NCBI GenBank assembly: GCA_900539155.1
Contig: UQBE01000001.1
Coordinates: forward strand, 62,001-126,000
Direction of reading: 5' to 3'
DNA: 64,000 nucleotides
Origin: an uncultured Porphyromonas sp.
Lineage (GTDB): Bacteria > Bacteroidota > Bacteroidia > Bacteroidales > Porphyromonadaceae
Below, one piece after another: positions 18,464 to 26,805 of this stretch. Every line of letters begins with the position of its first letter. Position 1 is the first letter of the stretch. Below the pieces are notes generated by a model. The model did not search any database. It was not told where the DNA came from and saw only the letters and a program-made list of their open reading frames with translations. A program made the position numbers and the translations under genes.

Positions 18464-20065
18464 TTAGAATGAGATGCCACAGCGTATGGCTCCGTAGTCG
18501 CTACCGCACAGCTTGGTCTGCGTGTGCAGGTAATCGAGAGAGAGCCACAGCACGTATCGATGAGTGAGCTGGAAGGCGTGTGTCATCTCCACACCGTAGC
18601 TCATTCGTGTGGAGCGAGCTATCTGATAGGCTCGCTCTAAGGTCTCATGATGTGTCGGTATCGGCTGATGCTGTGGAGCCAGCTGCTGAGAGCCGTGTCC
18701 CACAGGGAGCCACACTCTGCACGTAGGTCTAAGTGAAGCTATGTAGCGTCCTCTAGCATAGTCCAGCTGAGGCGCTATCTGCCCCACCACGTGGTAGAGC
18801 GTACGCATAGCATTAGGGAGTAAGTCCTCCTCATGTAGTCGGTAGCCTATGGAGAGGGTTGCACCCCACGTCCAGGGAGAGAGCATACTTTGCGCACTAT
18901 GCCAGAAGCCCCGTCCACCCATCTCGATCATGCGGGCATAGTAAGAGTGCTCGGTAGCTATGCGTGGGTAGAGATTTCCCTTGGGATCTCCGAAGAGGTG
19001 AACGGAACCTCGACGGATGTCTCCCTGCGTGTAGAGCGCTACGCCCCAACGTCCCAGTCGTGCTGTGCTGGCATTGTATCCCGTCTGCAGATCTATCGTG
19101 TGACAGTAGAGCGTCGAGAGGGGCAGGTTGTTGAGCTCACGGATGATTCGGTCGGTCGTCAGCAGATGCCAGGCAGCCAAAGCGTAGAAGCCTTGACGTG
19201 CTTGACTCGTAGGGGTTACGCCGAGCGAGAGACCATAGGATAGTCCTCGGTAGAAGAGCGACGTGTTGTTGCCCCTAAAGCGATAGTAGTCCCCACCCAC
19301 TCCAGTGAAGTGGTACTCTCTGGCGACGCCGAGCTCACTCTGGAAGTCCACCTGATTGCTTTGCTTGTAGCGACCGATAGTGCCTGTTAGAGCGACTGCA
19401 TAGTCAGTAGCTTGATAGCCGACACCTAGCTGCCCCTCTAGGAGTGTCGCCAGATTGCGAGGACGAGGGTCTTGCGTGCGATAGGCAAAGGTGGCACGAT
19501 AGTCCGCCCTCAAAGAGAGGAGCCAGTCGCCTAGACGATGCACCGTGCCAGCTCCAAAGGTGTAGAGATCTTGATGCAGACGAGCCGTATGCGCTGTGTC
19601 TCCCATGACGTAGGGAGCCAGAAGCTGGTAGTCGGTCGTCTCATTGAAGCGTATCCCCTCCGTAGCACGATAGGTGTAGGAGGCTGCTCCCCAAGCGAAG
19701 TTGTTGCGCTGACGCAGGGCGCTCTCTATACGCACCGACCCATCTATGTCTTGCTGGCCCATCTGCGGAATCATCGCCTCGCTCCCATCTCGACGCACAG
19801 CTCCGCCCAGGGAAAGATCTGTGCGAGACCCTCGCTCTGAGAAGAAGTAGAGTGGTGACACCGTTGGTGATACCGAACAGTCATAACCTGGGCGCCTTTG
19901 CTCCAGTAGCGTGCGAAGCGTAGGAAGCCTATCTGTCGAGTCTGTAGGAGTAGCTAGAGTCTCGTCCTGCTGCCCATATAGGTTGCCGACGAGAAGACTT
20001 AACAGTGTCCAGACTAGAGTCAGAGGTCTGATGTGTATGACCATAGATCTAAATGTTAGTAGCAT
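18464..20065 (-). CDS. Outer-membrane beta-barrel protein, DUF6850-like
   Basis: A 533-residue product; an alternative start at 20044 (MVIHIRPLTLVWTLLSLLVG...) gives a better-centred signal peptide, cleaved near LYGQ. The mature part is rich in alternating Tyr/Leu strands and ends in YGAIRCGISF, a barrel-closing Phe. Its size, signal and place between the T9SS-cargo gene and a DUF4876-like lipoprotein match the DUF6850 family of Bacteroidetes (family call from memory). Gene spacing is 36 bp to the next gene and 16 bp from the previous one, consistent with an operon headed by the TonB receptor. Confidence 0.68.
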   Translation of the reverse strand: MLLTFRSMVIHIRPLTLVWTLLSLLVGNLYGQQDETLATPTDSTDRLPTLRTLLEQRRPGYDCSVSPTVSPLYFFSERGSRTDLSLGGAVRRDGSEAMIPQMGQQDIDGSVRIESALRQRNNFAWGAASYTYRATEGIRFNETTDYQLLAPYVMGDTAHTARLHQDLYTFGAGTVHRLGDWLLSLRADYRATFAYRTQDPRPRNLATLLEGQLGVGYQATDYAVALTGTIGRYKQSNQVDFQSELGVAREYHFTGVGGDYYRFRGNNTSLFYRGLSYGLSLGVTPTSQARQGFYALAAWHLLTTDRIIRELNNLPLSTLYCHTIDLQTGYNASTARLGRWGVALYTQGDIRRGSVHLFGDPKGNLYPRIATEHSYYARMIEMGGRGFWHSAQSMLSPWTWGATLSIGYRLHEEDLLPNAMRTLYHVVGQIAPQLDYARGRYIASLRPTCRVWLPVGHGSQQLAPQHQPIPTHHETLERAYQIARSTRMSYGVEMTHAFQLTHRYVLWLSLDYLHTQTKLCGSDYGAIRCGISF

Positions 20066-20081
20066 AGAGTCCTCGGGATGT

Positions 20082-21392
20082 TTACTTAGCGACCATAGGT
20101 GTTATGCCATCATAGGTCTTGGCCGAGCAGGGTGTGCCCTTGGCGTCAATAGCTGAGCCCTGCTCCTCTACGAGAGCTGGCGTGACCATCGGGTTAAAGT
20201 CTTCAGTTGAGTTGTTTGTATCCTGCAGGATTGGATTACCTAGCGCATCTAACCCGAGGAACTTGCGACGCACAGAGTGGAAGTACCGATCCTTCTGATG
20301 ATCAGCCTTGCCACAGTTTGTGTAGCCAGCGTCTATCGTCTCAGGCAGTATCGTCCACTGGATGTTTGCCTCGACACTACAGTTGACACCATCGAGGATC
20401 CAGTCGTTGGGAATCTTGTAGCAAGAGCCAGACATATCGTAGCTGATCCCAGCATGAGTCAAGACCCAGGTGAACTTGTAGACATAGTCTCTCAGATAGC
20501 TCTCTTTGTCAATAGGCACACGTGCTATGACATACGATCTGAAGCCTCTATTGTGGAGTACAAAGAAGGACTTCGTATAGCAAAACCACTTGTCTAGGTT
20601 AGGCACCAAGGGGCTGTCGAAGTCTTGATGAGCAGGCACGGTAGAGACATCATACCACTCAAAGTTTGCCTTAGAGAGATCGAAAGAGTTGGGATTATTT
20701 GTCTTATGGTCTATCCCTGTATCACAGAGTATGAGCCTTCCGCCAGGAGGTACAGCGACCTCTTTACCACTGCCAGGCACTACATAGACTGCCTGCACCG
20801 CCATCGCTTCATGGCGGATATCGGGCTTGTAGTCAAACTTCATTGTGGAGACAAAGCGACTCTCACAGAAAGCTATCCCATCGGCATATAGTATATGATC
20901 TGTGCCGTTGTAAAGCACGACATAGTTGTCGCCATGATACTGCTTGCCTGCGGGAGTTAGTGTCCCTGTGAAGAAGATCTCCTGTATCACGAAGTCCTCT
21001 ACCTGTGGTACGACCCTCAGAGGCAAGAGAAGCTGCACAGCTTTATTGTCCTTTTGCTCTGTAAGGCTCACATCAGCGAGTTGAGAGACGAGCCGCCCCC
21101 GCATCTGTATGCCATGGAGCGTGAAGGTACACTCCATAGTATAGGCTATATCGTACAGTCCGACGATGACAGCGATACTATCTAGCGAATTGTAGCGGGC
21201 ATCGACTCCCGTTGCTTTATTTGTCAAGTGTACTTCCTCGCCCAGTACAGAGAGATCTGTCACTTCCTCGGGAATCTGCGTAGTGAAGGCGCACGGGACC
21301 ATAGGTAGCGGAGCCCGTCCATGCTCAGGGCGGCATGAGCAGACCGCTATCACGGCAGATATGATGAGGAGTAGTCGAAAGAGACGATTCAT
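20082..21392 (-). CDS. Surface lipoprotein, DUF4876-like
   Basis: A 436-residue lipoprotein (signal MNRLFRLLLIISAVIAVCSC). An Ig-like N-terminal part (about 30-140) is followed by a region with FFTGTLTPAGKQYHGDNYVVLYNGTD..LYADGIAFCES, which resembles a lamin-tail-type/DUF4876 domain. It is the second gene after the TonB-dependent receptor (29 bp gap), the position where ligand-binding lipoproteins that cover such receptors are normally found. Ligand not identified; the wider context suggests iron, haem or a siderophore rather than a glycan, since no SusD fold is seen. Confidence 0.7.
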   Translation of the reverse strand: MNRLFRLLLIISAVIAVCSCRPEHGRAPLPMVPCAFTTQIPEEVTDLSVLGEEVHLTNKATGVDARYNSLDSIAVIVGLYDIAYTMECTFTLHGIQMRGRLVSQLADVSLTEQKDNKAVQLLLPLRVVPQVEDFVIQEIFFTGTLTPAGKQYHGDNYVVLYNGTDHILYADGIAFCESRFVSTMKFDYKPDIRHEAMAVQAVYVVPGSGKEVAVPPGGRLILCDTGIDHKTNNPNSFDLSKANFEWYDVSTVPAHQDFDSPLVPNLDKWFCYTKSFFVLHNRGFRSYVIARVPIDKESYLRDYVYKFTWVLTHAGISYDMSGSCYKIPNDWILDGVNCSVEANIQWTILPETIDAGYTNCGKADHQKDRYFHSVRRKFLGLDALGNPILQDTNNSTEDFNPMVTPALVEEQGSAIDAKGTPCSAKTYDGITPMVAK

Positions 21393-21421
21393 ACCGAGAG
21401 CTAGTTGGTGTGTGACGGAGG

Positions 21422-24229
21422 TTAGATCTTGATGCGTAGCTCCATGCCAAAGTAAGGTGTGGCAGTACGTCTGAGCGTTGCGGTACCCACCTTGTAGTCG
21501 GGCAGGTAGTCTATGACGTTGTTGGCAAAAAGGGATAGTGTAAAGAGCTTGCCCAGCTGCTTAGATACTTTGAGATTGACCCCAAGAGCTAGGGGGATGC
21601 GACTCGGCTTAAAGAGCGTATCGCTGTAGCGTATGAAGAGATGCTGCAGATAGGTATCTCGCTCCGACTCGGCCGTGTAGGGGTGTAGCTTACCATCGTG
21701 TACATCTAGGTAAGCTATCGGCCGACCATCCTGGGGAAGGCGACGACGAGAGACCAGCCAAGTACTCTCCACGGCGGTCGTCAGGATGAGTCCCCACTGC
21801 GGAATCTGCGTGTCAAAGAGTAGGTTGGTCGAGAGCGATTGATTCTCCGAGCCATCCTGCCAGTTGTAGAGACCTAAGTATTGATCCGATAGGATTACAT
21901 TGCCATAGACTCCAGAGACTGCGTAGTAGAGCGGTACGCTATTCGAGTAGGTAGAGCGAAACCATGCACCCCCGAGGATCAGACTCGTATTGATCAGTGG
22001 GATGCGCTCCGTCATAATCTGTAGCTCTACACCCTCCTTGCGGATCATACTGCCATTCTCAGGGCGACTCGTCGACTCGATACGTGCAGCGGGAGTGTAG
22101 GGAATGGTAGAGATGTCGGGCTGTCCCGTCAGCTGGGTATAGTCGATCGCTGAGGCGTCATACTTATTATAGGTATAGACCTGTGCCGTGGAGCGGTATC
22201 TAAAGCCTGTAGTCATCAACTCATTGAAGTAGCTCACAGAGATCCTGTTGCGTCCCCACTCGGCAGAGAGACGTAGATCCAGCTTCTGATTGCGCGTAGC
22301 ACGTAGCTTGTAGTTTGTTGCGTCCTCTATGTAGGTGCGGACGTTGTATAGGCTACGCTCATAGGGAGCGTTGATGTCGTAGTAAGCTAGCTGAGTTATG
22401 TCTACGTAGCGTGGGTCAGGGTAGAGGTAGTTGAGCGTAGGCATACGTGTTGTCAACCCCCATCCCGCATCAAGTGAGAGCTTGAGGTCTCGTGCCAACA
22501 GTTCCCAGGCGGGCAAGCTCCAGCGCAGGTTGACACGTGGGTCTAGATAGGGCTTATAGCTCAGCGTGTACTGCGGAGCTAAGCCCAAGAGCATAGAGAG
22601 TCGTACGCCCGCCTCTAGCTGGAGTGTATGCGCTCCGAGAGGCTGGGTGTATAGATCCTCGGCATATAGTGCTAGCTGTTGCAGAGCTGGAATCTGGTAG
22701 TAAGGACGTGGACGGGTGTCCCATGCTTTAGGAAAGAGTGGATAGGAGAGATCGTAGACCTGCCCGCGACCGAAGTTTTTCGACAGGTCATAGTTAAAGC
22801 CCCCCTTCAACCTATGCGAAGCTTTTCCCCACTCTATATTATATAGTGTCTGCCCCTTGGCAAAGAGTGTCAGTGGCTTGCCATCACTCACATACTCCGC
22901 CACGTACTCTCGCCCGATCAGTCTAGCCTCGTGCTCGCCAGCCTGGTCTCCCGTAGGGGTTATAGACATACGGTCTGGGGCCACGAGACGGCGCTGATGT
23001 AGGTAGTCAAACTGCTGCGCAGCGGATAGTGTTAGCTCCACCCGTTGTAAGCCCTCCCTGCGACCTGACGGAGCGTATATATAGCGTGAGGTGAGTGCTA
23101 TGCGGTTGTAGTCTGAGAGGTACTCGTCAGTCCGTCCATAGGAGAGATCGGGGTCGATCTTGTTCTTGTCAAAGCTACCCGTATAGTCTCCGCTTACCTC
23201 CCAGCGATGCGCCTGGTCACTACTCGTACCGTGATAGCGTAGCGAGCCAGTCAGTCGCCTGTAAGTCTCAAAGGGGATGCGCGGATCTGGCTTGGCATCT
23301 AGATAGCTCACATCCCCATTGAGGATATGATGCTGGGAGGGGGTGAGGGCAAAACCTTTCTCCACAGAGACCAACTTACTGTAGCCATCTACCTTAAAGC
23401 GACTCTGCACAGGGGAGGCTTGTCGCTTACGATGCACCAGTACCACACCCGAGGTGATATTGCCATACTCGACGGAGGGGATACCACGGATGAATTCGAC
23501 CCGCTCTATATTGTCCGTCTGTAGCGTACGCATATCCACACCGCGATTCACATTGACCTTGCCTGCACCGAGGAGCGAGCCAGACGGCGAGGCTGTGTAC
23601 TGCATATCCGCATCCGTATTGAGCGGAGCACCATCTACCATAAAGAGGGTACCTAGCGAACTGATAGCGTAGTCTTGGTTGTTCGTCTTATTGCCCTGCA
23701 TATTGATAGTGCCTGTCTCACGGAGCAAGAGGTTGTTGACTCCGCCCATATTAGGGATACTACTCTTACCTCCAGGCAGTAGTGCTGTCAGGTCGGAGAA
23801 GCTACTAGGCTGCAGGTGATCGATAGCCGCCCGCTCAATCGTCGAGGAGCTGGTCAGGTGGCGCCCTTCTTGTGCCGTCACCACAACCTCCCCTAGTATC
23901 TGCTCCAGCTTAAAGGGGATACGCAAGTATTGGTCTCGCTGCAGTGTGACCGCCATCTCCTTCCGCAGACCCGTATAGCGCACCTGTAGGCGGTATCGCC
24001 CCGCTAGTACAGACTGAAAGGCAAAGCGTCCGTCATCATCCGTGTAGGTCACCATATCTTTGCGTCCCTCGGCAGAGAGAGCCACCAGTGCGTAGGCTAT
24101 CGGCTCGCTAGTAGATGCGTCGCACACCACTCCCGTGAGGGTGTGACGGACACCCTGAGCATATAGACTCCAGGAGAGCAACGAAAAGAGTATGTAGGAT
24201 AGAAGAACTCTACGGATAGATCTACTCAT
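21422..24229 (-). CDS. TonB-dependent outer-membrane receptor
   Basis: A 935-residue receptor. The start at 24229 (MSRSIRRVLLSYILFSLLSWS..) is chosen over an in-frame ATG at 24289 because it begins a proper signal peptide and because the 24252 promoter lies between them. After the signal comes a carboxypeptidase-regulatory-like domain (about 28-110, LTGVVCDASTSEPIAYALVAL), a plug (about 125-265, with IERVEFIRGIPSVEYGNITSGVV) and a 22-strand barrel to the C-terminus. It lacks the SusC-length and SusD partner, and the large barrel with many Tyr fits metal-complex or siderophore receptors. First gene of the upstream half of the island. Confidence 0.9.
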   Translation of the reverse strand: MSRSIRRVLLSYILFSLLSWSLYAQGVRHTLTGVVCDASTSEPIAYALVALSAEGRKDMVTYTDDDGRFAFQSVLAGRYRLQVRYTGLRKEMAVTLQRDQYLRIPFKLEQILGEVVVTAQEGRHLTSSSTIERAAIDHLQPSSFSDLTALLPGGKSSIPNMGGVNNLLLRETGTINMQGNKTNNQDYAISSLGTLFMVDGAPLNTDADMQYTASPSGSLLGAGKVNVNRGVDMRTLQTDNIERVEFIRGIPSVEYGNITSGVVLVHRKRQASPVQSRFKVDGYSKLVSVEKGFALTPSQHHILNGDVSYLDAKPDPRIPFETYRRLTGSLRYHGTSSDQAHRWEVSGDYTGSFDKNKIDPDLSYGRTDEYLSDYNRIALTSRYIYAPSGRREGLQRVELTLSAAQQFDYLHQRRLVAPDRMSITPTGDQAGEHEARLIGREYVAEYVSDGKPLTLFAKGQTLYNIEWGKASHRLKGGFNYDLSKNFGRGQVYDLSYPLFPKAWDTRPRPYYQIPALQQLALYAEDLYTQPLGAHTLQLEAGVRLSMLLGLAPQYTLSYKPYLDPRVNLRWSLPAWELLARDLKLSLDAGWGLTTRMPTLNYLYPDPRYVDITQLAYYDINAPYERSLYNVRTYIEDATNYKLRATRNQKLDLRLSAEWGRNRISVSYFNELMTTGFRYRSTAQVYTYNKYDASAIDYTQLTGQPDISTIPYTPAARIESTSRPENGSMIRKEGVELQIMTERIPLINTSLILGGAWFRSTYSNSVPLYYAVSGVYGNVILSDQYLGLYNWQDGSENQSLSTNLLFDTQIPQWGLILTTAVESTWLVSRRRLPQDGRPIAYLDVHDGKLHPYTAESERDTYLQHLFIRYSDTLFKPSRIPLALGVNLKVSKQLGKLFTLSLFANNVIDYLPDYKVGTATLRRTATPYFGMELRIKI

Positions 24230-24251
24230 AGGGGACGCATAAAAACCTTTG

Positions 24252-24259
24252 CAAAGGTA
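24252..24259 (-). promoter_or_regulatory. Promoter -7 box of the TonB receptor operon
   Basis: The minus strand reads TACCTTTG, ending 22 bp upstream of the receptor ATG, giving a short leader. The plus-strand GCAAAGGTACGGTGG (24251-24265) is the same 15-mer as at 11377-11391 ahead of the porin. The -33 TTG is not clear. Confidence 0.62.
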
Positions 24260-24410
24260 CGGTGGCTTCGCCCCCGATAAAATAACCACTAATGGGTATT
24301 TTAGCCTGTATTACTCATCAATCATCGGTAGGAGCTGTGAGAAGGAGTCAAAAGTCTAGCCTTGCTCCCTAACTGGGGGAAATGCAACGCTGGATTGCTA
24401 CAATAATTTA

Positions 24411-24642
24411 GACCCGACTACATATCAAAACGGAGCCATGTCGGGGGAAAACGGATTTCCACGTGGATATTTCGAAATCCCCACGTGGAGAATTTTTATT
24501 TTCCACGTGGGGAAGAAAAAATTCTTCGGAGGAATCAAATAAAACTTCGGAGGAAATGAATCACGCCCACGTGGAAAATAAAAAATATCCACGTGGAGAT
24601 TTGAGATTCTCCACGTGGATATTCGAAAAAGGAGGGTAATTA
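24411..24642. repeat. CACGTGG-rich dispersed repeat, copy B
   Basis: A near-copy of the 11651-11882 block in direct orientation, with a few substitutions (for example ACATATCAAAACGG against ACATATCAACACGA). The same order of A-tract, CCACGTGG palindromes, paired CTTCGGAGGAA and a trailing AGAGGTTAG run is kept. Confidence 0.8.
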
Positions 24643-24803
24643 GAGGTTAGAGGTTAGAGGTTAGAAGTTAGAAATTAGAGCGAGACGAGTAGCCTTTTGC
24701 TTTCTAAGTTCATATGCAAGTAAAAAGCGAAGTTTTTTCTCGTTTCGAAAGCTCGGTCGACTTCTCTTCGGGTGAACCGCTCGTCGGGGTGGGGGCTCCC
24801 ACC

Positions 24804-24883
24804 GTAGGGGCGGACCTGTGTGTCCGCCCGTCCTCACCTGAGCGCAGTCTATTCTGCGGGCGGACACGTAGGTCCGCCCCTAC
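24804..24883. repeat. GC-rich REP-like palindrome with 27-bp arms
   Basis: Arm 1 at 24804-24830 begins GTAGGGGCGGACCT and ends TGTCCGCCCG; arm 2 at 24857-24883 is its reverse complement with two mismatches; the loop is 26 nt. Similar GTAGGGGCGGAC hairpins are scattered in many genomes. It could form a strong cruciform or bidirectional terminator. Confidence 0.75.
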
Positions 24884-25094
24884 ACAAGCTACGTCAGCAC
24901 GACAATTCCACTCATCAAACGCTGTAACCCTGATGTGTAGACATTCCCGTGCGTCCCTACATCATCGTTACCAGTCAAGAGCGTCCGTTGTAGAACGACC
25001 GGGACGTTGTAGCCTGAACGCTGTAAAACTTAACGGGAACGGACGCATCGTAGCCCCCAGTCGGAGGAGCACAGGCTCGAACGACTGGAGGCTA

Positions 25095-25189
25095 GGGGTG
25101 ACACATTATACATATAGTGCACTCATTGATGCCTTGCCTGTCGCTCATCAGTAGCTCCTGACAGAGCGATTATAATGCGTCATCCCTGG
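25095..25189. repeat. AT-rich dispersed motifs flanking a GTAGCTCCTGACAGAGC block
   Basis: GGGGTGACACATTATACATATAGTG.. at 25095 and ATTATAATGCGTCATCCCTGG at 25169 are members of the GACGCATTATATAATG family also at 11604, 11924 and 41626. Between them GTAGCTCCTGACAGAGC (25151-25167) is an exact 17-bp reverse complement of 41579-41595. Confidence 0.65.
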
Positions 25190-25229
25190 TTTGTCCTCTC
25201 ATTGGGGTGCTTGTTGGGGCGAATAGTGT

Positions 25230-25237
25230 TACCTTTG
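25230..25237 (+). promoter_or_regulatory. Promoter -7 box for the DUF2520-maf genes
   Basis: TACCTTTG on the plus strand, about 95 bp upstream of the ATG at 25332. TTG triplets at 25211 and 25202 are possible but imperfectly spaced -33 boxes. Confidence 0.5.
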
Positions 25238-25331
25238 TCACGGAGATGGGGGTGAGGTCCGTGACGATGCGCGCACCCCTCAAGCCCACCCGCCTAACTA
25301 CTGGATAACCTGACAAATAGGCTGATACAAT

Positions 25332-26114
25332 ATGAAAGTCACGCTCATAGGATCAGGAGGCGTAGCCACCTCGATTGCGGCCGCACTGGCGAGACACGAT
25401 GCTGCTTCGCTCTGCGGCATCTACAGCCGTCAGCTGACGCACGCCGAGACGCTTCGGGACCGCTTCGCACTCGCTTGCCCTATCACAGACAGCTTACAGC
25501 AAATTCCCGCAGCAGATATCTACATCATCGCTGTCAGCGATCACGCTATCAAGGAGGTCGCCACGGCACTCCCGCCACTGGACGGCTTGGTCGTCCACAC
25601 CTCCGCTGTGACTCCGATTGAATGCTTCTGCGGACAGCGAGCCTATGGCGTCTGGTACCCGTTCAATAGCTTTGCCAAGGAGGTTATCGTGCCTCTGGAG
25701 GGACAGAAGGTCCTTTACCAACTAGCCACTGACGAGGGCAGAACGACCCTACAACAGTGGAACGAACTTCTACAGGTTGAGGCGATTCCATCGACACTGG
25801 ATCAGCGCCTCTGGCTACACCTTGCGGGCGTGCTTGCCTCCAACTGTACCAACCGCCTCTACACCCTCTCGCACCGCTTGTTGACTCAAGCTGGTCTCCC
25901 CACCGACTTGCTCGATGGACTCATCCTGCGCACCGCCTCCAAGGCAACCACCATTGACCCTTACGCAGCGCAGACGGGTCCCGCACGCCGCCATGACCTA
26001 GAGACTATCGCTCGTCACCGTGCACTGCTCGAGCAACTGCCCGAGGAGCTGCAAGAGGTGTCGCAGCTCTACAACCTATTCACCGAAGCCATCCTAGACG
26101 ACTATCCACTATGA
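25332..26114 (+). CDS. DUF2520/Rossmann-like NAD(P)-binding protein
   Basis: A 260-residue cytosolic protein. The N-terminal Rossmann fold starts at VTLIGSGGVATSIAAAL (G-G-G nucleotide motif, residues 3-19), followed by HTSAVTPIE (about 91) and YPFNSFAKE (about 108), then an all-helical C-terminal DUF2520 domain with the CTNRLY motif. The fold resembles pyrroline-5-carboxylate or 6-phosphogluconate dehydrogenases, but the substrate of the family is not established. Its stop overlaps the maf start (ATGA), so the two are translationally coupled; this pairing is common in Bacteroidetes. Confidence 0.85.
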   Translation: MKVTLIGSGGVATSIAAALARHDAASLCGIYSRQLTHAETLRDRFALACPITDSLQQIPAADIYIIAVSDHAIKEVATALPPLDGLVVHTSAVTPIECFCGQRAYGVWYPFNSFAKEVIVPLEGQKVLYQLATDEGRTTLQQWNELLQVEAIPSTLDQRLWLHLAGVLASNCTNRLYTLSHRLLTQAGLPTDLLDGLILRTASKATTIDPYAAQTGPARRHDLETIARHRALLEQLPEELQEVSQLYNLFTEAILDDYPL

Positions 26115-26692
26115 AACCTTACCGCTGGATCTTAGGCTCCCAATCGCCACGCCGCAAAGAGCTCCTCGCCACGCTCGGGCACCCCTTTGAGATACGCACC
26201 ATCGAGGGACACAGCGAGGCCTACCCAGAGACGCTACCTCTCGAAGAGGTGCCACGCTACCTCTCACAGCTCAAAGCAGAGCAGCTACGACCCACACTAC
26301 AAGACGACGAACTACTCATCACGGCCGACACGGTCGTCCTCCTCGATGGGCAGCTCCTCGGCAAGCCGCACGACCTAGACGACGCACGCCGTATGCTACG
26401 CCTCCTGAGCGGTCGCCCACATGAGGTGGTCTCGGGCGTGTCCCTCACGACGACTGAGTGGCAGCGCTCTTTTGACAGCCACACGAGGGTCACCTTCGCA
26501 CCACTCACAGACAGCGAGATAGACCACTACGTAACGCACTACCGTCCGCTGGACAAAGCAGGAGCCTACGGCATACAGGAGTGGATAGGCTACATCGGCG
26601 TCTCGCACATCGAGGGCTCCTTCTACAACGTCATGGGACTCCCCGTGCAGCGCCTCTACCGCGAGCTACGAGACGCCACTCTCCTCCCGTAG
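26111..26692 (+). CDS. maf: Maf-family nucleotide pyrophosphatase
   Basis: A 193-residue protein of normal family length. It has the N-terminal SQSPRRKELL motif (residues 9-18) and the ADTVV motif with catalytic Asp (about 74). Maf enzymes hydrolyse modified or canonical NTPs (dTTP, UTP, or methylated pyrimidines) to monophosphates, a housecleaning role. Translationally coupled to the DUF2520 gene. After its stop there is a 113-bp gap before the polysaccharide genes. Confidence 0.92.
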   Translation: MKPYRWILGSQSPRRKELLATLGHPFEIRTIEGHSEAYPETLPLEEVPRYLSQLKAEQLRPTLQDDELLITADTVVLLDGQLLGKPHDLDDARRMLRLLSGRPHEVVSGVSLTTTEWQRSFDSHTRVTFAPLTDSEIDHYVTHYRPLDKAGAYGIQEWIGYIGVSHIEGSFYNVMGLPVQRLYRELRDATLLP

Positions 26693-26805
26693 TCCGACCC
26701 GACATGCACACATTCTTCTTGCAGCCACTGCCAACTGCTCGGAAAGATGTACATTTGCACTTGGATGTCAAAGAGTCCTTTTTCAGCCCCCATCTTTACA
26801 CAAAC

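Larger units (their letters stand above)
24230..25331. other. Repeat-filled divergent intergenic region
   Basis: About 1.1 kb between the leftward receptor operon and the rightward DUF2520 gene. It contains both promoters, the second CACGTGG-rich block, a 27-bp-arm palindrome, CGTGCGTCCCTAC-type REP fragments (24947-25055) and AT-rich motifs (25095-25189). No protein-coding frame with convincing features. Confidence 0.7.

Noticed and set aside
24714..25154. 146-residue plus-strand frame
   Set aside because: It translates the GC-rich palindrome and REP fragments; composition is not protein-like.
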